A stretch of DNA of 64,000 nt from Opitutales bacterium (lineage in GTDB: Bacteria > Verrucomicrobiota > Verrucomicrobiia > Opitutales > JABSRG01), in the NCBI GenBank assembly GCA_028280845.1, contig JANQKZ010000035.1, positions 248,001-312,000 on the forward strand. Reading direction: 5' to 3'. The first letter of the stretch is position 1, and each line of letters starts with the position of its first letter. The notes below the pieces were generated by a model that saw only the letters and a program-made list of their open reading frames with translations, was not told where the DNA came from and searched no databases. This document shows, piece by piece, positions 1 to 8,740 of the stretch. A program made the position numbers and the translations under genes.

Positions 1-2051
1 TCAGGGTTACCCCCCTCGGCAAAGAGAGACCCGATAAAGGGGCTGTTAGGATCGGTATCGTCTTCCTGCTCATACTCGAATTCGGAGCTGAAGAAGGGGC
101 GGAGATCGTAGTAATCCGGTCGACCGATGGAGGTCGTGGCCGCTCCGCGAAATATCAGGTTGGGCGAAGCTTCATATCGCAGGATGAGGGCAGGGAAGAA
201 ATCGTCATAGGAGTATTCATTCTGCCCGTCACGGGCTGTAATGTCGGTCGTAGTTTTCTCGTAGCGGACCCCGGCAATGACGCCCCATGGACCAGAAGTC
301 CAGTCAGCCTGGAGATAACCAGCATGAATGTCTTCTTTTACAAAGTAATCCTCATCCAGGGTGTCGCCATCTGGTTCGAGGATACTGGAATTTTGCGCCA
401 GGTAGGCATCGACCAGGGCCTGGTCTCCAAAGCGACCATGGTCGACTCCATACGGTCGGGCAGGAGCAAACTCATCTGCCCCGAGGAAGTCGCGCATGAA
501 GATTGCATCGTCCTGGTCGATCTCAAAATCGAAGTTACCGTTGAGCTGGTCGCGGTCTCCAAATCGACCTTTGTAGCCGGCGGATACCTTGAGGGTGCCG
601 GCATCCAACTCGAAGGTCCTGGCCAAGTTGACGAGGGCGGTATTTTCCTTGGCCTCGGACAGGTCTTCATTGCGAATCCGGTAATCCCCCCGACGGCCGA
701 CATGGAGTGCATCCGGATCGTTCAACCAGAACTGAAGCTGTTCATAAAAGACGATGTCCTCGTTTCCATTGAGGATTCGAAGGTCGGCAATGCCGTCACC
801 CCGGAAGCCAAGATCCTGTGAACGGGCTTCCCAGCGGGTGCGGGTCCGGTTCAAGGAGCGGTTGGCCCAGGATTGGGAGATGCGGTAGTCCAGTTCCCAA
901 ATACCCTGGTTGATGTCGTGGGTACCTTCGAAGAACAGGTTATAAGTTTTCTGCACCTTTTCCCCAGGGCGGACGCGACGGCGGATCCGGCCCCCATCAA
1001 CATATCCTTCCACGACAACGTTGTTATCATCAAAAGTGGTGTCGGTGGTGTAGTCCGAACCCGACCCAAATCGGATTTGAGCCCTGCGGCGGAGCTCCTC
1101 ATCGTTAAACTGGGATACGAAGGCCCCCACTTTGAAGAGAGAGGTTTCGTTGGGTTTCCAGTCCAAGGTGATGTTCCCTCCCATGCGGGTCCGCTTCAGG
1201 TCGCGCCACATCACATTATAGTCACCAATAATGAAGTGGTCACTGTCGAGATCGACGTCATCACCGGTGGCTAGATCCAGTAATTCATCGGTGCTGCTCC
1301 AATCAATATCGATATTTTTAACGGCAGTATTGTTTTCCTCGTAGGAGGCGGTAGCTATGATGCCGAATTGGCCTTCATTCCCGAATCGGGTGCCGTAGGT
1401 AATTTCACCGGAATAGCGGCCTTTCTGGGAGAGGTCATTGTAACCGACCCGGACACGGGTATCTAGAATCGGGTTGTCCAATTCCGTGGCGCTCTTGGTC
1501 CTGAGCTCGACGGCACCCCCGATGGAGTCGGCGTCCATGCTGGGGGGCACAGATTTGAAAATCTCAATTCCGCTGATGAGGGTGGCGGGGATCGTGTTAA
1601 GTCGGACCGAACGGTCGCCACGTATCCCTTCCGCTGCGACGGTGGACTCGGGCGAGGGCAAGCGGTCACCGTTGATGGTGACCGCGTTCAGGCGGGCGTC
1701 GGTGCCCCGGATAAAGATCCGCTCAGCTTCACCCCGGTCCTTTTGAATGCCGACCCCAGCTAAGCGGGAGAGGGCTTCTCCAATACTCTGATCGGGGAGG
1801 TTGTCCATGGTTTCCTCGGAAACGATGGTTGAAATGGTAACCGCATTCTTCTGTTCTTCCAGGGCAGCCAGAGCACCGGCAGCAATGGGCCTGACGGTGA
1901 AAGCTTCGAGCTCCTCGATTTCATCTTCATCCACTTCTAGCGCTTCCTGACCAAAAGCTGAAAAGGGAATGGCCAGGCACAAGGAAGCGAGCAAAGGCAA
2001 GCCTTTGCGAACCAGTATGTTTATATACTGAAGCATCATCATATTCTTCAT
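1..2051 (-). CDS. TonB-dependent receptor, partial (C-terminus outside window)
   Basis: Outer-membrane active-transport receptor. The reading frame is open from ATG at 2051 down to base 1, so the C-terminal barrel is missing. Residues 1-36 form a signal peptide ending near AFG/QEA. An acidic linker (EVDEDEIEELEAF) follows, then a plug domain with 'SIGEALSRLAGVGIQKDRGEAERIFIRG' features; key elements are the LAGV, R-E and IRG positions and the later 'VTINGDRLPSPE'. This resembles the Caulobacter/Xanthomonas-type receptors (TIGR01782-like) more than SusC. The visible barrel is rich in alternating aromatic and polar strands. It diverges from the beta-galactosidase gene, which suggests import of an oligosaccharide, but the substrate cannot be read from sequence. 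There is no obvious Shine-Dalgarno sequence. Confidence 0.9.
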   Translation of the reverse strand, partial: MKNMMMLQYINILVRKGLPLLASLCLAIPFSAFGQEALEVDEDEIEELEAFTVRPIAAGALAALEEQKNAVTISTIVSEETMDNLPDQSIGEALSRLAGVGIQKDRGEAERIFIRGTDARLNAVTINGDRLPSPESTVAAEGIRGDRSVRLNTIPATLISGIEIFKSVPPSMDADSIGGAVELRTKSATELDNPILDTRVRVGYNDLSQKGRYSGEITYGTRFGNEGQFGIIATASYEENNTAVKNIDIDWSSTDELLDLATGDDVDLDSDHFIIGDYNVMWRDLKRTRMGGNITLDWKPNETSLFKVGAFVSQFNDEELRRRAQIRFGSGSDYTTDTTFDDNNVVVEGYVDGGRIRRRVRPGEKVQKTYNLFFEGTHDINQGIWELDYRISQSWANRSLNRTRTRWEARSQDLGFRGDGIADLRILNGNEDIVFYEQLQFWLNDPDALHVGRRGDYRIRNEDLSEAKENTALVNLARTFELDAGTLKVSAGYKGRFGDRDQLNGNFDFEIDQDDAIFMRDFLGADEFAPARPYGVDHGRFGDQALVDAYLAQNSSILEPDGDTLDEDYFVKEDIHAGYLQADWTSGPWGVIAGVRYEKTTTDITARDGQNEYSYDDFFPALILRYEASPNLIFRGAATTSIGRPDYYDLRPFFSSEFEYEQEDDTDPNSPFIGSLFAEGGNP

Positions 2052-2361
2052 AGTAGTTTGTTTGGGGTTATCCTCTTGTGCCGTTCCCGGGGCAGAGGGA
2101 ATGCGAAAGGAAAGGCTGTAGAATAAAGAGATTGATAGGGTGTCTATAAAATTACGCTGCACCTTCTCTATCTCCCATCCTTTATCAGTTAACATTGTTG
2201 AATAAGTTAATCGGTTCTTATTTATAATTATAAGTTATTGAATATAAGATACTTATGTTATAATTTTTCAGTTCGATTCATTCAACTCTTTGAATGCAAA
2301 TCCCCTTGTTACCCGGTTGACCCAGGCGGACACTGTCAGGCGATCAGCATCCCCTGTGAAA
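2052..2361. promoter_or_regulatory. AT-rich divergent intergenic region
   Basis: This gap separates the divergent receptor and beta-galactosidase genes and must hold both promoters. On the plus strand a TATAAT hexamer lies at 2259-2264, with TTGAAT at 2238-2243 as a weak -35 at a short 15-nt spacing. The 2200-2270 stretch is much more AT-rich than the flanking genes. No clear operator was recognised. Confidence 0.35.
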
Positions 2362-4599
2362 ATGAAATTAAAGTTAGCCTATCTCCTTTTCAGTCCCTTC
2401 CTTCTCCTCGCTGGTGAGGCACCGTTCTGGGGGCTCACCTGGGAGGAAGCGTCGGTAGTCCAGAAGGGAGACAGCTATGACCCCAACCAGATTCTGGACG
2501 ACTTTGTGTTTGGGGCGGTCTATTTCCGGAGGACCAACCCTCCACCGGAGGATTGGGCCCGCGACTATGCCCAGGCGGAAAAAGACGGTCATAATATCTT
2601 TCGCCACTGGTTCCTCTGGGGCGCTATCGAAAAGGAACCCGGGGTGTATGACTTTTCTGAATACGATCCCCATTTCGACCTGGCCGCAAAGCATGGAATT
2701 AAGGTGATCATAGGAGAGATGTTGACCTCGGCTCCGGAGTGGGCCTTTGCCAGGTGGCCGGAAGCTCGCCTGGAAAATCGGGATGGCACGCGGGACCGCA
2801 GCGGAATGAATGCGGCCGTGATTTCGGGCGGATTTCCCGGGTTGAGCCTGAATCATCCGGAAGTCCGGGAGGCGGCGGGAAAGTTCCTTCAAACTATGGC
2901 GGAGTATTACAAGGACCACCCGGCCCTGGGGGGCTACGATCTCGCCAATGAAATGAAGTTTCCTCAAAGCCCCAATGGTGAGCAGGCTGACTATGATTTT
3001 GGCCCAGCCACCCAGCGAAAGTTTCGTACCTGGTTAAAACATCGCTATGGAAGTTTGGACCACCTGAAACGGAAGTGGAACCGGCTCGGCTATACCGCTT
3101 GGTCTCAAGTGGAGGCCCCACGGCACCATGGACCTTACCCGGACGTTCTTGATTGGCTGGAATTTCGGCTGGATGATTTTCATGAGCAGGTCCAGTGGCG
3201 GGCCAATGTCTTGCGTGAGGTGGATCCGGACCATCCCATTACCGCGCATGCGAAGGGGTACGCGATGCGCCGCATGGCCACTTCCGTCAACAACGCCTGG
3301 ATGGGAGCACCCATTACGGAGCTCTACGGGTTTACCTGGTCTCCTCCGAGCCAGGGTTTGGACGCCTGGTACCAGATGCATGCCGTGGACTTGATTCGCT
3401 CTGCCTGCCAGGGGAAGGACTTCTGGTATGCTGAAGCCTCCAGCGGAGATAAGTGGACCTCCGGGCGTGATCGCGACGACGGGAAAATCATGCTCCCCCG
3501 GGATATCGAACTCATTAACATGTTGGCCTTTGCAGGAGGATCCCAGGGGATTCTCAATCCTCGATGGCGTTCCCTCCTGGCTGGACCCCTTCATGGAGCT
3601 TACGGCTATTATGCTCTCGATGGCAGCCCGACCCCACGTTCGGAGATCGCATCCAAAATGGCCAAGTGGGGCAAGGCTGCTGAAAGCAAGGCACTGTGGG
3701 AAGCGGATCCGGTGCCGGGGGAAATCGGTATTCTGGTGGTTCCGGAGTCGCAATTGTACCTCTATGCCTACGACCTGGAGGAGGACATGTATCCGGAAAC
3801 AGCAAGAGGAGCATACCGCGCCTTTTATGATCAGCAGATACAAGCGGACTGGGTGTATATCGATCATATCGATGAGCACGATCTGCTCTACCTGCCAGCC
3901 CCCATGATGTTGAAGGAAAAGACGGTTGAGACACTCAAGCGTTGGGTGGTGGACGGTGGCACGCTCATCAGCGAGGCTGCCCCCGCCTATGTGACTGATT
4001 TGGGTTGGGTGGGCGAAACGCAGCCGCGCTTTGGTCTGGATGCCGTGTTCGGGGTCATGGAGGCCGACGTGGAATTTGGGACCGACCTGAGCGAAGGCTT
4101 GATCCTGGATAGCTGGGGACACGCGGTCCCATTGGGCTGGAGCCGTCAAGAGTATCAGCTTAAGGGCGGGCAGCCCCTGGCCCACTTTTCCAATGGCGCC
4201 CTCGGCCTGGTGGAACACCGCTACGGTAAGGGACGGACATTGCTGATCGGCGCCAACCCGGGTCATGCCTATTTTCATGACCCCGGGCAGCCCTGGGCCG
4301 CGTGGTTCTCCTCCCTGCTGGAATGGGCCGGCCAAGAGAAACACCTGGACGTGAAGACTTCCGCTGAGGGCCTGGTCGCCCGCCTCCACCGGCACGAGGA
4401 TGGCCGTCACTTTCTTTGGGTGGTCAATGGCAGTCTCGATACCGTCAAGGCTGACATCGGGCTGAACTCAAACCACGGGATTGTGAAAGACCTCGCCCTG
4501 AAATGGGGGAATAAACCGGCGGTTTTAAAACAAGGCCGCATCCACCTGGAACTGGAACCGCGTCGCTCCCTGGTCCTTGAACTCATCACTTCCAACTAA
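2362..4599 (+). CDS. GH42-type beta-galactosidase, exported
   Basis: Glycoside hydrolase of clan GH-A, predicted to release terminal beta-galactosyl (or related) residues outside the cytoplasm. The chosen start (MKMKLKLAYLL) gives a clean signal peptide ending near LLLAGEA; GTG 2356 and ATG 2290 are in-frame alternatives. The TIM barrel opens with the GH42-like 'FGAVYFRR...' and 'HNIFRHWFLWGAIEKEPGVYDF' segments. The putative acid/base Glu197 sits in YDLANEMKF and the putative nucleophile Glu358 in YAEASSG. A trimerisation/amidotransferase-like domain follows (about 450-650), then a small beta C-terminal domain. The 746-residue length suits GH42. It is divergent from a TonB receptor and near sulfatases, which fits a sulfated galactan or other algal glycan. 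Family is fairly sure; substrate is inference. Confidence 0.88.
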   Translation: MKLKLAYLLFSPFLLLAGEAPFWGLTWEEASVVQKGDSYDPNQILDDFVFGAVYFRRTNPPPEDWARDYAQAEKDGHNIFRHWFLWGAIEKEPGVYDFSEYDPHFDLAAKHGIKVIIGEMLTSAPEWAFARWPEARLENRDGTRDRSGMNAAVISGGFPGLSLNHPEVREAAGKFLQTMAEYYKDHPALGGYDLANEMKFPQSPNGEQADYDFGPATQRKFRTWLKHRYGSLDHLKRKWNRLGYTAWSQVEAPRHHGPYPDVLDWLEFRLDDFHEQVQWRANVLREVDPDHPITAHAKGYAMRRMATSVNNAWMGAPITELYGFTWSPPSQGLDAWYQMHAVDLIRSACQGKDFWYAEASSGDKWTSGRDRDDGKIMLPRDIELINMLAFAGGSQGILNPRWRSLLAGPLHGAYGYYALDGSPTPRSEIASKMAKWGKAAESKALWEADPVPGEIGILVVPESQLYLYAYDLEEDMYPETARGAYRAFYDQQIQADWVYIDHIDEHDLLYLPAPMMLKEKTVETLKRWVVDGGTLISEAAPAYVTDLGWVGETQPRFGLDAVFGVMEADVEFGTDLSEGLILDSWGHAVPLGWSRQEYQLKGGQPLAHFSNGALGLVEHRYGKGRTLLIGANPGHAYFHDPGQPWAAWFSSLLEWAGQEKHLDVKTSAEGLVARLHRHEDGRHFLWVVNGSLDTVKADIGLNSNHGIVKDLALKWGNKPAVLKQGRIHLELEPRRSLVLELITSN

Positions 4600-4901
4600 A
4601 CGGACAGGAAGCCGGTGAGGACGGGCCTGGCCCGGCCACCGTGTATTCTACCAAAGATTGGGGTGTTGTCCGGGTCTGGACCTACATGACCGACGATCCA
4701 CACTGAGTCAAACAAGTCCAGGCCGAGGAAACCGAGGCCCGGGGCAAGACGAACCGGTAAGCCGGTACTCGGTGTAAGAAGTAGCCTCTTGTCTCGGCGT
4801 AGCCCCTGGCAAGACGGTTTATGGCTCGATATGGGATGTCTGGTGTGCCATCGGGGAGTAAACCCTCTTCCACCATGGGGTGTGGGACCGAAAATGTGGC
4901 C
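4600..4901. other. Intergenic region, no convincing gene
   Basis: About 300 bases between convergent genes. A small hairpin ACCGG-TAAG-CCGGT lies at 4753-4766, and GGCAAGACG occurs twice (near 4743 and 4809). A minus-strand open frame runs through it into the end of the CapA gene but has no recognisable protein features. There is no clear intrinsic terminator. It could be the debris of a mobile element; nothing further can be supported. Confidence 0.3.
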
Positions 4902-6041
4902 CTACCGGCTCCCAACCCCCTTGATAAACACTTCTTGTCCCTGGATTTCAAGCGGAGCTCCATGCTCATCGAGGACCGATTTCAAGTAGCCGAGGAGCTC
5001 GCGGCCTTGTCCATGGTTGGGGTCCTCCAAAAAGACCTTTAGCCCGTCACCCGGACGCCAGGTGGGAACAAAGCTGACGGAATGTAGCCCGGATTCATGC
5101 GCCACCACACGGACAAGGAGTCCTTCCCTGTGTTTCTCTTTGCGGAGTGGATCGTCAAAAAGGAATTGGCCCGCGGAGTAGAAGATGGGTTTTTCTCGGT
5201 AGACTTCAATCGACTGAAAGGCGTGGGGACCGTGCCCGAATACTACGTCCGCCCCGGCTTCAATCACCGCATGAGCGATGTCTCGCTGGTAGGTGAGGAC
5301 ATTGCGGGTATTGGACACGCCCCAGTGGAAGGAGCAGATGACAAGATCCATTTTCGCCTTGAGCGCCTTAACGGCGGCGACCATCTCTGCCTTGGAATCT
5401 TCATCCAACCAGGTCAGGACGATGGGGGGCTGCCCCGGCTTATCCAGGTTGGGGGGAGGTTGGTAGGCCGTGTGGGCCTTGATTTCCGCAATTCCGGGCC
5501 GGATGTCGGTCGCGGCGTGCTCAAAGGGGAAGACCGTCCCCGCAAGGGAGAGAAAGCCGATGTGGAGGCCGTCCACCTCCCGGATCACCGGGGCCAGGGC
5601 TTCGGTGCGGTTGGCCCCCCCTCCAGCGTGTTCGATGCCCGCCAGGTCCAAGACCTTAAGGCTCCGCATGAGGGCCTGCCAGGGCCAGGTGACGTTATTG
5701 GCTACGCCCACCACGTCGATACCGCCGGCAGCCAGTGTATGGACCTGGTCCGGTTCGGAGTGAGTCCATGACTTGTGAGGGATGTCGCGGACGCGAGGGT
5801 CCTTGGAGCTCCCGGCCAGGGGCCCCTCCAGGTTGACAATGCGCAGGTCGGCCTCGCGCAGGGTGTCGATCACCGTAGCATAGGCCTCATTCGGGTCTGT
5901 CCGGTGCTGGATATTGGTGTCGCCCATCAAGAGGATGACGGCGCGCTCATCCGTATTCTCCTCCTGCCAGGGCCACGGGGCGGAGTAAAGGAGGCTGGAG
6001 CTTGTGAAAATAAGTATCTGGAATTTGAATACAATTCTCAT
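4902..6041 (-). CDS. CapA-family (poly-gamma-glutamate synthesis-type) phosphoesterase
   Basis: Calcineurin-like metallophosphoesterase-fold protein of the CapA/PGA_cap family (379 residues, normal for the family). Visible family elements are 'LLMGDTNIQ' near the N-terminus, 'RIVNLEGPLAG', 'GIDVVGVANNVTWPW' (the usual xxANNH is altered to ANNV), 'VICSFHWGVSNTRN', 'GADVVFGHGPHAFQSIEVY' and 'PIFYSAGQFLFDD'. A hydrophobic N-terminus (FQILIFTSSSLLYSA) suggests export. Its start overlaps the stop of the upstream sulfatase by 4 bp, so the two are translationally coupled. CapA proteins were named for capsule synthesis, but many are secreted hydrolases of unknown substrate. The pairing with a sulfatase suggests a role in polysaccharide processing; that is inference. 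Confidence 0.82.
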   Translation of the reverse strand: MRIVFKFQILIFTSSSLLYSAPWPWQEENTDERAVILLMGDTNIQHRTDPNEAYATVIDTLREADLRIVNLEGPLAGSSKDPRVRDIPHKSWTHSEPDQVHTLAAGGIDVVGVANNVTWPWQALMRSLKVLDLAGIEHAGGGANRTEALAPVIREVDGLHIGFLSLAGTVFPFEHAATDIRPGIAEIKAHTAYQPPPNLDKPGQPPIVLTWLDEDSKAEMVAAVKALKAKMDLVICSFHWGVSNTRNVLTYQRDIAHAVIEAGADVVFGHGPHAFQSIEVYREKPIFYSAGQFLFDDPLRKEKHREGLLVRVVAHESGLHSVSFVPTWRPGDGLKVFLEDPNHGQGRELLGYLKSVLDEHGAPLEIQGQEVFIKGVGSR

Positions 6042-7429
6042 TTCGCCTTAATTTCCTTAAAAGAGACAAATGTATTGGCGTTTGCCTCCTCGGTATAGCC
6101 GTCCAGCTCGGCGAGCAGAGTGCGGATTGTTGGCTGGAGCGATGGGTGGTCCGCCAGGTTAGTCAGCTCAAAGGGGTCGGCGCGCAAGTCGTAGAGCTCG
6201 AGTAGGTCAGGCTCGTCAAAGTAGCGGACGAGTTTCCATCGCTCGGTCCGCAAGCCCTGCCATGCGGGAACGCTGGTATAATGGGCTTCAGCCAGGTATT
6301 CGATGTAAATGGAGTCCCGCCAGGCCGGGACAAATTCGGATGAGAGCAGGGGGGCTAGTGAGTGCCCTTGGGTCCCTTTCAGTGGTTTTGCGCCGGCCAG
6401 CTCAGTAAACGTATCGGCAAAATCTGTGGCGAGGACGAGTTGGGACCGGACGGAACCCCCTTCGATCAAAACGGGATACCGGATGTAGAGGGGGACGCGG
6501 ATGGAGGCTTCGTAGGGGAGCCGTTTGCCGCGGCGCTGGTGTTCGCCCCATTGGTATCCATGGTCGCTGGTGAAGACAATGACCGTTTGGTCCAACTCTC
6601 CCGCGGTTTCAAGAGCCTCCAGGATGCGTCCTATGCCTTCATCGATTGACGACAACATGCGCAATTGGTTCTTCGCCTGAGGATGAAAGGTGTCCCCTTC
6701 CATATTGTCGGTCAGTTCAGGATTGAGGTTCGGGGTGACCATGGGCTTACCCCGAAGGTCATCAAGAAAAGAGGGGTTTTCTTCGATTACCTGGTCCTGG
6801 AATTGCTGTTTATGGCGTTCAGCTGGGATATAGGGGCTATGGACGGCTTTGTGGGACAAGTGAATCAGGAAAGGTTTGTCGCGGGGGCTAAGGATGTAGT
6901 CGACGACCAAGTCGGTCAAAATATCCGTCATATAGCCGGGGACCTGTCGTTCCACACCGTCGAAGTTTAAGATGGGGTCATCATGGCGGACGCGGTTGCC
7001 GGCGCCGCCGACCCATTTATCCCACCCTGGGCGGGGGGCATTGCTGGCCCCCATATGCCACTTTCCCAGGTAATAGGTTTCATAGCCGGCCTCTTGCAGG
7101 GGAAAGGCAAAGGTATTCAACTTCATGGAGGCGTCGACCCGGTCCTGGTTATCAATAATTCCGTGGGTGCTGGAATATTGCCCGGTGAGGAAAGTGGCCC
7201 GGCTGGGCGAGCAGACGGGGTTGCTGACAAAGGCTCGCTCAAAGCGCACGCCTTCACGGGCGATCCGGTCGATGTTTGGGGTTTGAACATAGGGATGACC
7301 TTCGACGCCAGTGATATCCCAGCGCATATCATCAATAAGGATGAATAGGATGTTGGGTGGAGGTTCCGCCCCAGGGGAATTAGCCACGGAAAGGCAGGCG
7401 AGGAGCAGCAGGGATAGAAATCGCTTCAT
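6038..7429 (-). CDS. Sulfatase (Cys-type, exported)
   Basis: Alkaline-phosphatase-superfamily sulfatase, 463 residues, predicted to remove sulfate esters from glycans in the periplasm. The signal peptide MKRFLSLLLLACLSVANS ends near residue 18-21. The metal-binding start 'NILFILIDDMRWD' is followed by the C-x-P-S-R motif at Cys73 (NPVCSPSRATFLTG), the residue converted to formylglycine. Later metal and substrate elements are 'YYLGKWHMG', 'FLIHLSHKAVHSPY' and 'VIVFTSDHGYQWGEH'. It is the first gene of a two-gene unit and overlaps the CapA-like gene by 4 bp. No maturase is encoded in the window. Confidence 0.95.
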   Translation of the reverse strand: MKRFLSLLLLACLSVANSPGAEPPPNILFILIDDMRWDITGVEGHPYVQTPNIDRIAREGVRFERAFVSNPVCSPSRATFLTGQYSSTHGIIDNQDRVDASMKLNTFAFPLQEAGYETYYLGKWHMGASNAPRPGWDKWVGGAGNRVRHDDPILNFDGVERQVPGYMTDILTDLVVDYILSPRDKPFLIHLSHKAVHSPYIPAERHKQQFQDQVIEENPSFLDDLRGKPMVTPNLNPELTDNMEGDTFHPQAKNQLRMLSSIDEGIGRILEALETAGELDQTVIVFTSDHGYQWGEHQRRGKRLPYEASIRVPLYIRYPVLIEGGSVRSQLVLATDFADTFTELAGAKPLKGTQGHSLAPLLSSEFVPAWRDSIYIEYLAEAHYTSVPAWQGLRTERWKLVRYFDEPDLLELYDLRADPFELTNLADHPSLQPTIRTLLAELDGYTEEANANTFVSFKEIKAK

Positions 7430-7594
7430 CAGGAGAACAGGGCAGGTGAATACAGGGCTGATTTGGCAGATACTGGAGTCAAAGCCCAGGCAATCAGCAA
7501 GGGGGAAGAGGGATCAACAAGTTGAATGCTGAAGGGCTATAAAGCGCGGGGAGAGGCCAGCATAAATTGGGGTGACGTTTTGAACCTCCGACCC

Positions 7595-8692
7595 ATGAAA
7601 ACCACCCACCTTTCCCTCCTTGTCCTCTTCCTGACCGCCTTAATTACCGGGATCCTCCAGGCCCATATCCATGGTGATGCATCTTCACGGTTTACGCTAG
7701 TGCATAAGATCAAGGTGGACTACAAGGGGCCGGCGGGGGCGATAGACGGTTGTGCCTTCAGTAATAATGGCCAGTGGGTGGCCGCGAGTGACAACCATGG
7801 CTTTACCATGATCTATGATCTTGAAACAGGAGAGGAGCTCAAACGATTTAAGCACACGGAGGAGGGAGACGACCTGGCGGAAGGCGTTCACACTCGGGGT
7901 GGGGAGACCAATGCGGTCCATTTTTCACCGGATGATCAATTGCTCCTGACCGGCATGAATGAAACCGGATGTAAAATATGGGATATCGAGACCGGGGAGC
8001 TGGTGGTCAACCTGGGGCATGGGATGAATTGCGACGGGGCGGCCTTTTCCCCCGATGGCCAATGGGTGGCTGCGGGCCATCAAGCGCTCCTCGTGGTGTA
8101 TCGCATGTCAGACTTTGAAAAGGTCTGGGAGTTGGAGCATCCGGGGCACCCTGAATCCGAGGTCAATTCGGTGGATTGGTCACCGGATACGAAATTCCTC
8201 GTGAGCGCGAGCGACCGGGGCGGTGTGCGAGTATCGCGGGCCGGAGCAGGCCAGTGGGAGGTCCTGTATGAAAACGACTTTGGGGTAAACCGGGTAAAAT
8301 CGATCCGCATGTCTCCGGATAGCCGATGGTATGTTGCGGCCGGAGAGCGCGGACGTGTGTTAATCTACCGGATGCTGGACGGGCGCATCCAGGCCCAGCT
8401 GTTGCACCCCTCTTTCCTCGCGGCCCTTCCCGGGGATGATTACGATGATCCCCCGGAGGATGCCAATGTTGAGGCGGTGGAATGGTCAAGGGATGGCGAT
8501 TACGTACTTACTGGTGGCACATACGATGGAATCCTTCGAGCTTTCCGCGTGGCTGACTGGCAGTTGGAAGACCAGGTGGCTGGACAGGAATATAACCGGC
8601 AAGTGGAATATTTAGCCGTTTCTCCCCACAATCTGGTGGCGGCCGGAGGGGATGAAGGCTATTTATATATCTACCAGTTTCATGAAGACTGA
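7595..8692 (+). CDS. Exported WD40-repeat beta-propeller protein
   Basis: The protein starts at MKTTHLSLLVLFLTALITGIL, a signal peptide; an upstream in-frame start at 7526 would put this segment inside the chain and is less likely. The mature chain has about six to seven WD40/YVTN-like blades, seen as repeats such as 'GCAFSNNGQWVAASDNHG', 'AVHFSPDDQLLLTGMNE', 'GAAFSPDGQWVAAGHQ', 'SVDWSPDTKFLVSASDRG', 'SIRMSPDSRWYVAAGERG' and 'AVEWSRDGDYVLTGGTYDG'. No enzymatic motif is visible. Such propellers usually bind proteins or ligands. The gene is followed 48 bp later by an aminotransferase gene on the same strand; a functional link is not evident. Confidence 0.85.
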   Translation: MKTTHLSLLVLFLTALITGILQAHIHGDASSRFTLVHKIKVDYKGPAGAIDGCAFSNNGQWVAASDNHGFTMIYDLETGEELKRFKHTEEGDDLAEGVHTRGGETNAVHFSPDDQLLLTGMNETGCKIWDIETGELVVNLGHGMNCDGAAFSPDGQWVAAGHQALLVVYRMSDFEKVWELEHPGHPESEVNSVDWSPDTKFLVSASDRGGVRVSRAGAGQWEVLYENDFGVNRVKSIRMSPDSRWYVAAGERGRVLIYRMLDGRIQAQLLHPSFLAALPGDDYDDPPEDANVEAVEWSRDGDYVLTGGTYDGILRAFRVADWQLEDQVAGQEYNRQVEYLAVSPHNLVAAGGDEGYLYIYQFHED

Positions 8693-8740
8693 ACCTCCAT
8701 TCTTCTATTCAGACTCTTCGCGTTTTTTTACCTTCTCTCT

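Noticed and set aside
3034-4410. A 458-codon open frame on the minus strand opposite the beta-galactosidase gene
   Set aside because: It is antisense to a gene with a clear GH42 fold and catalytic residues, and its translation has no domain or normal composition. A GC-rich shadow frame.
4682-4969. Minus-strand frame near 4.7-4.97 kb, considered as a group II intron or IS remnant
   Set aside because: No domain V hairpin, reverse transcriptase motif or transposase motif could be found; it also overlaps the end of the CapA-like gene.
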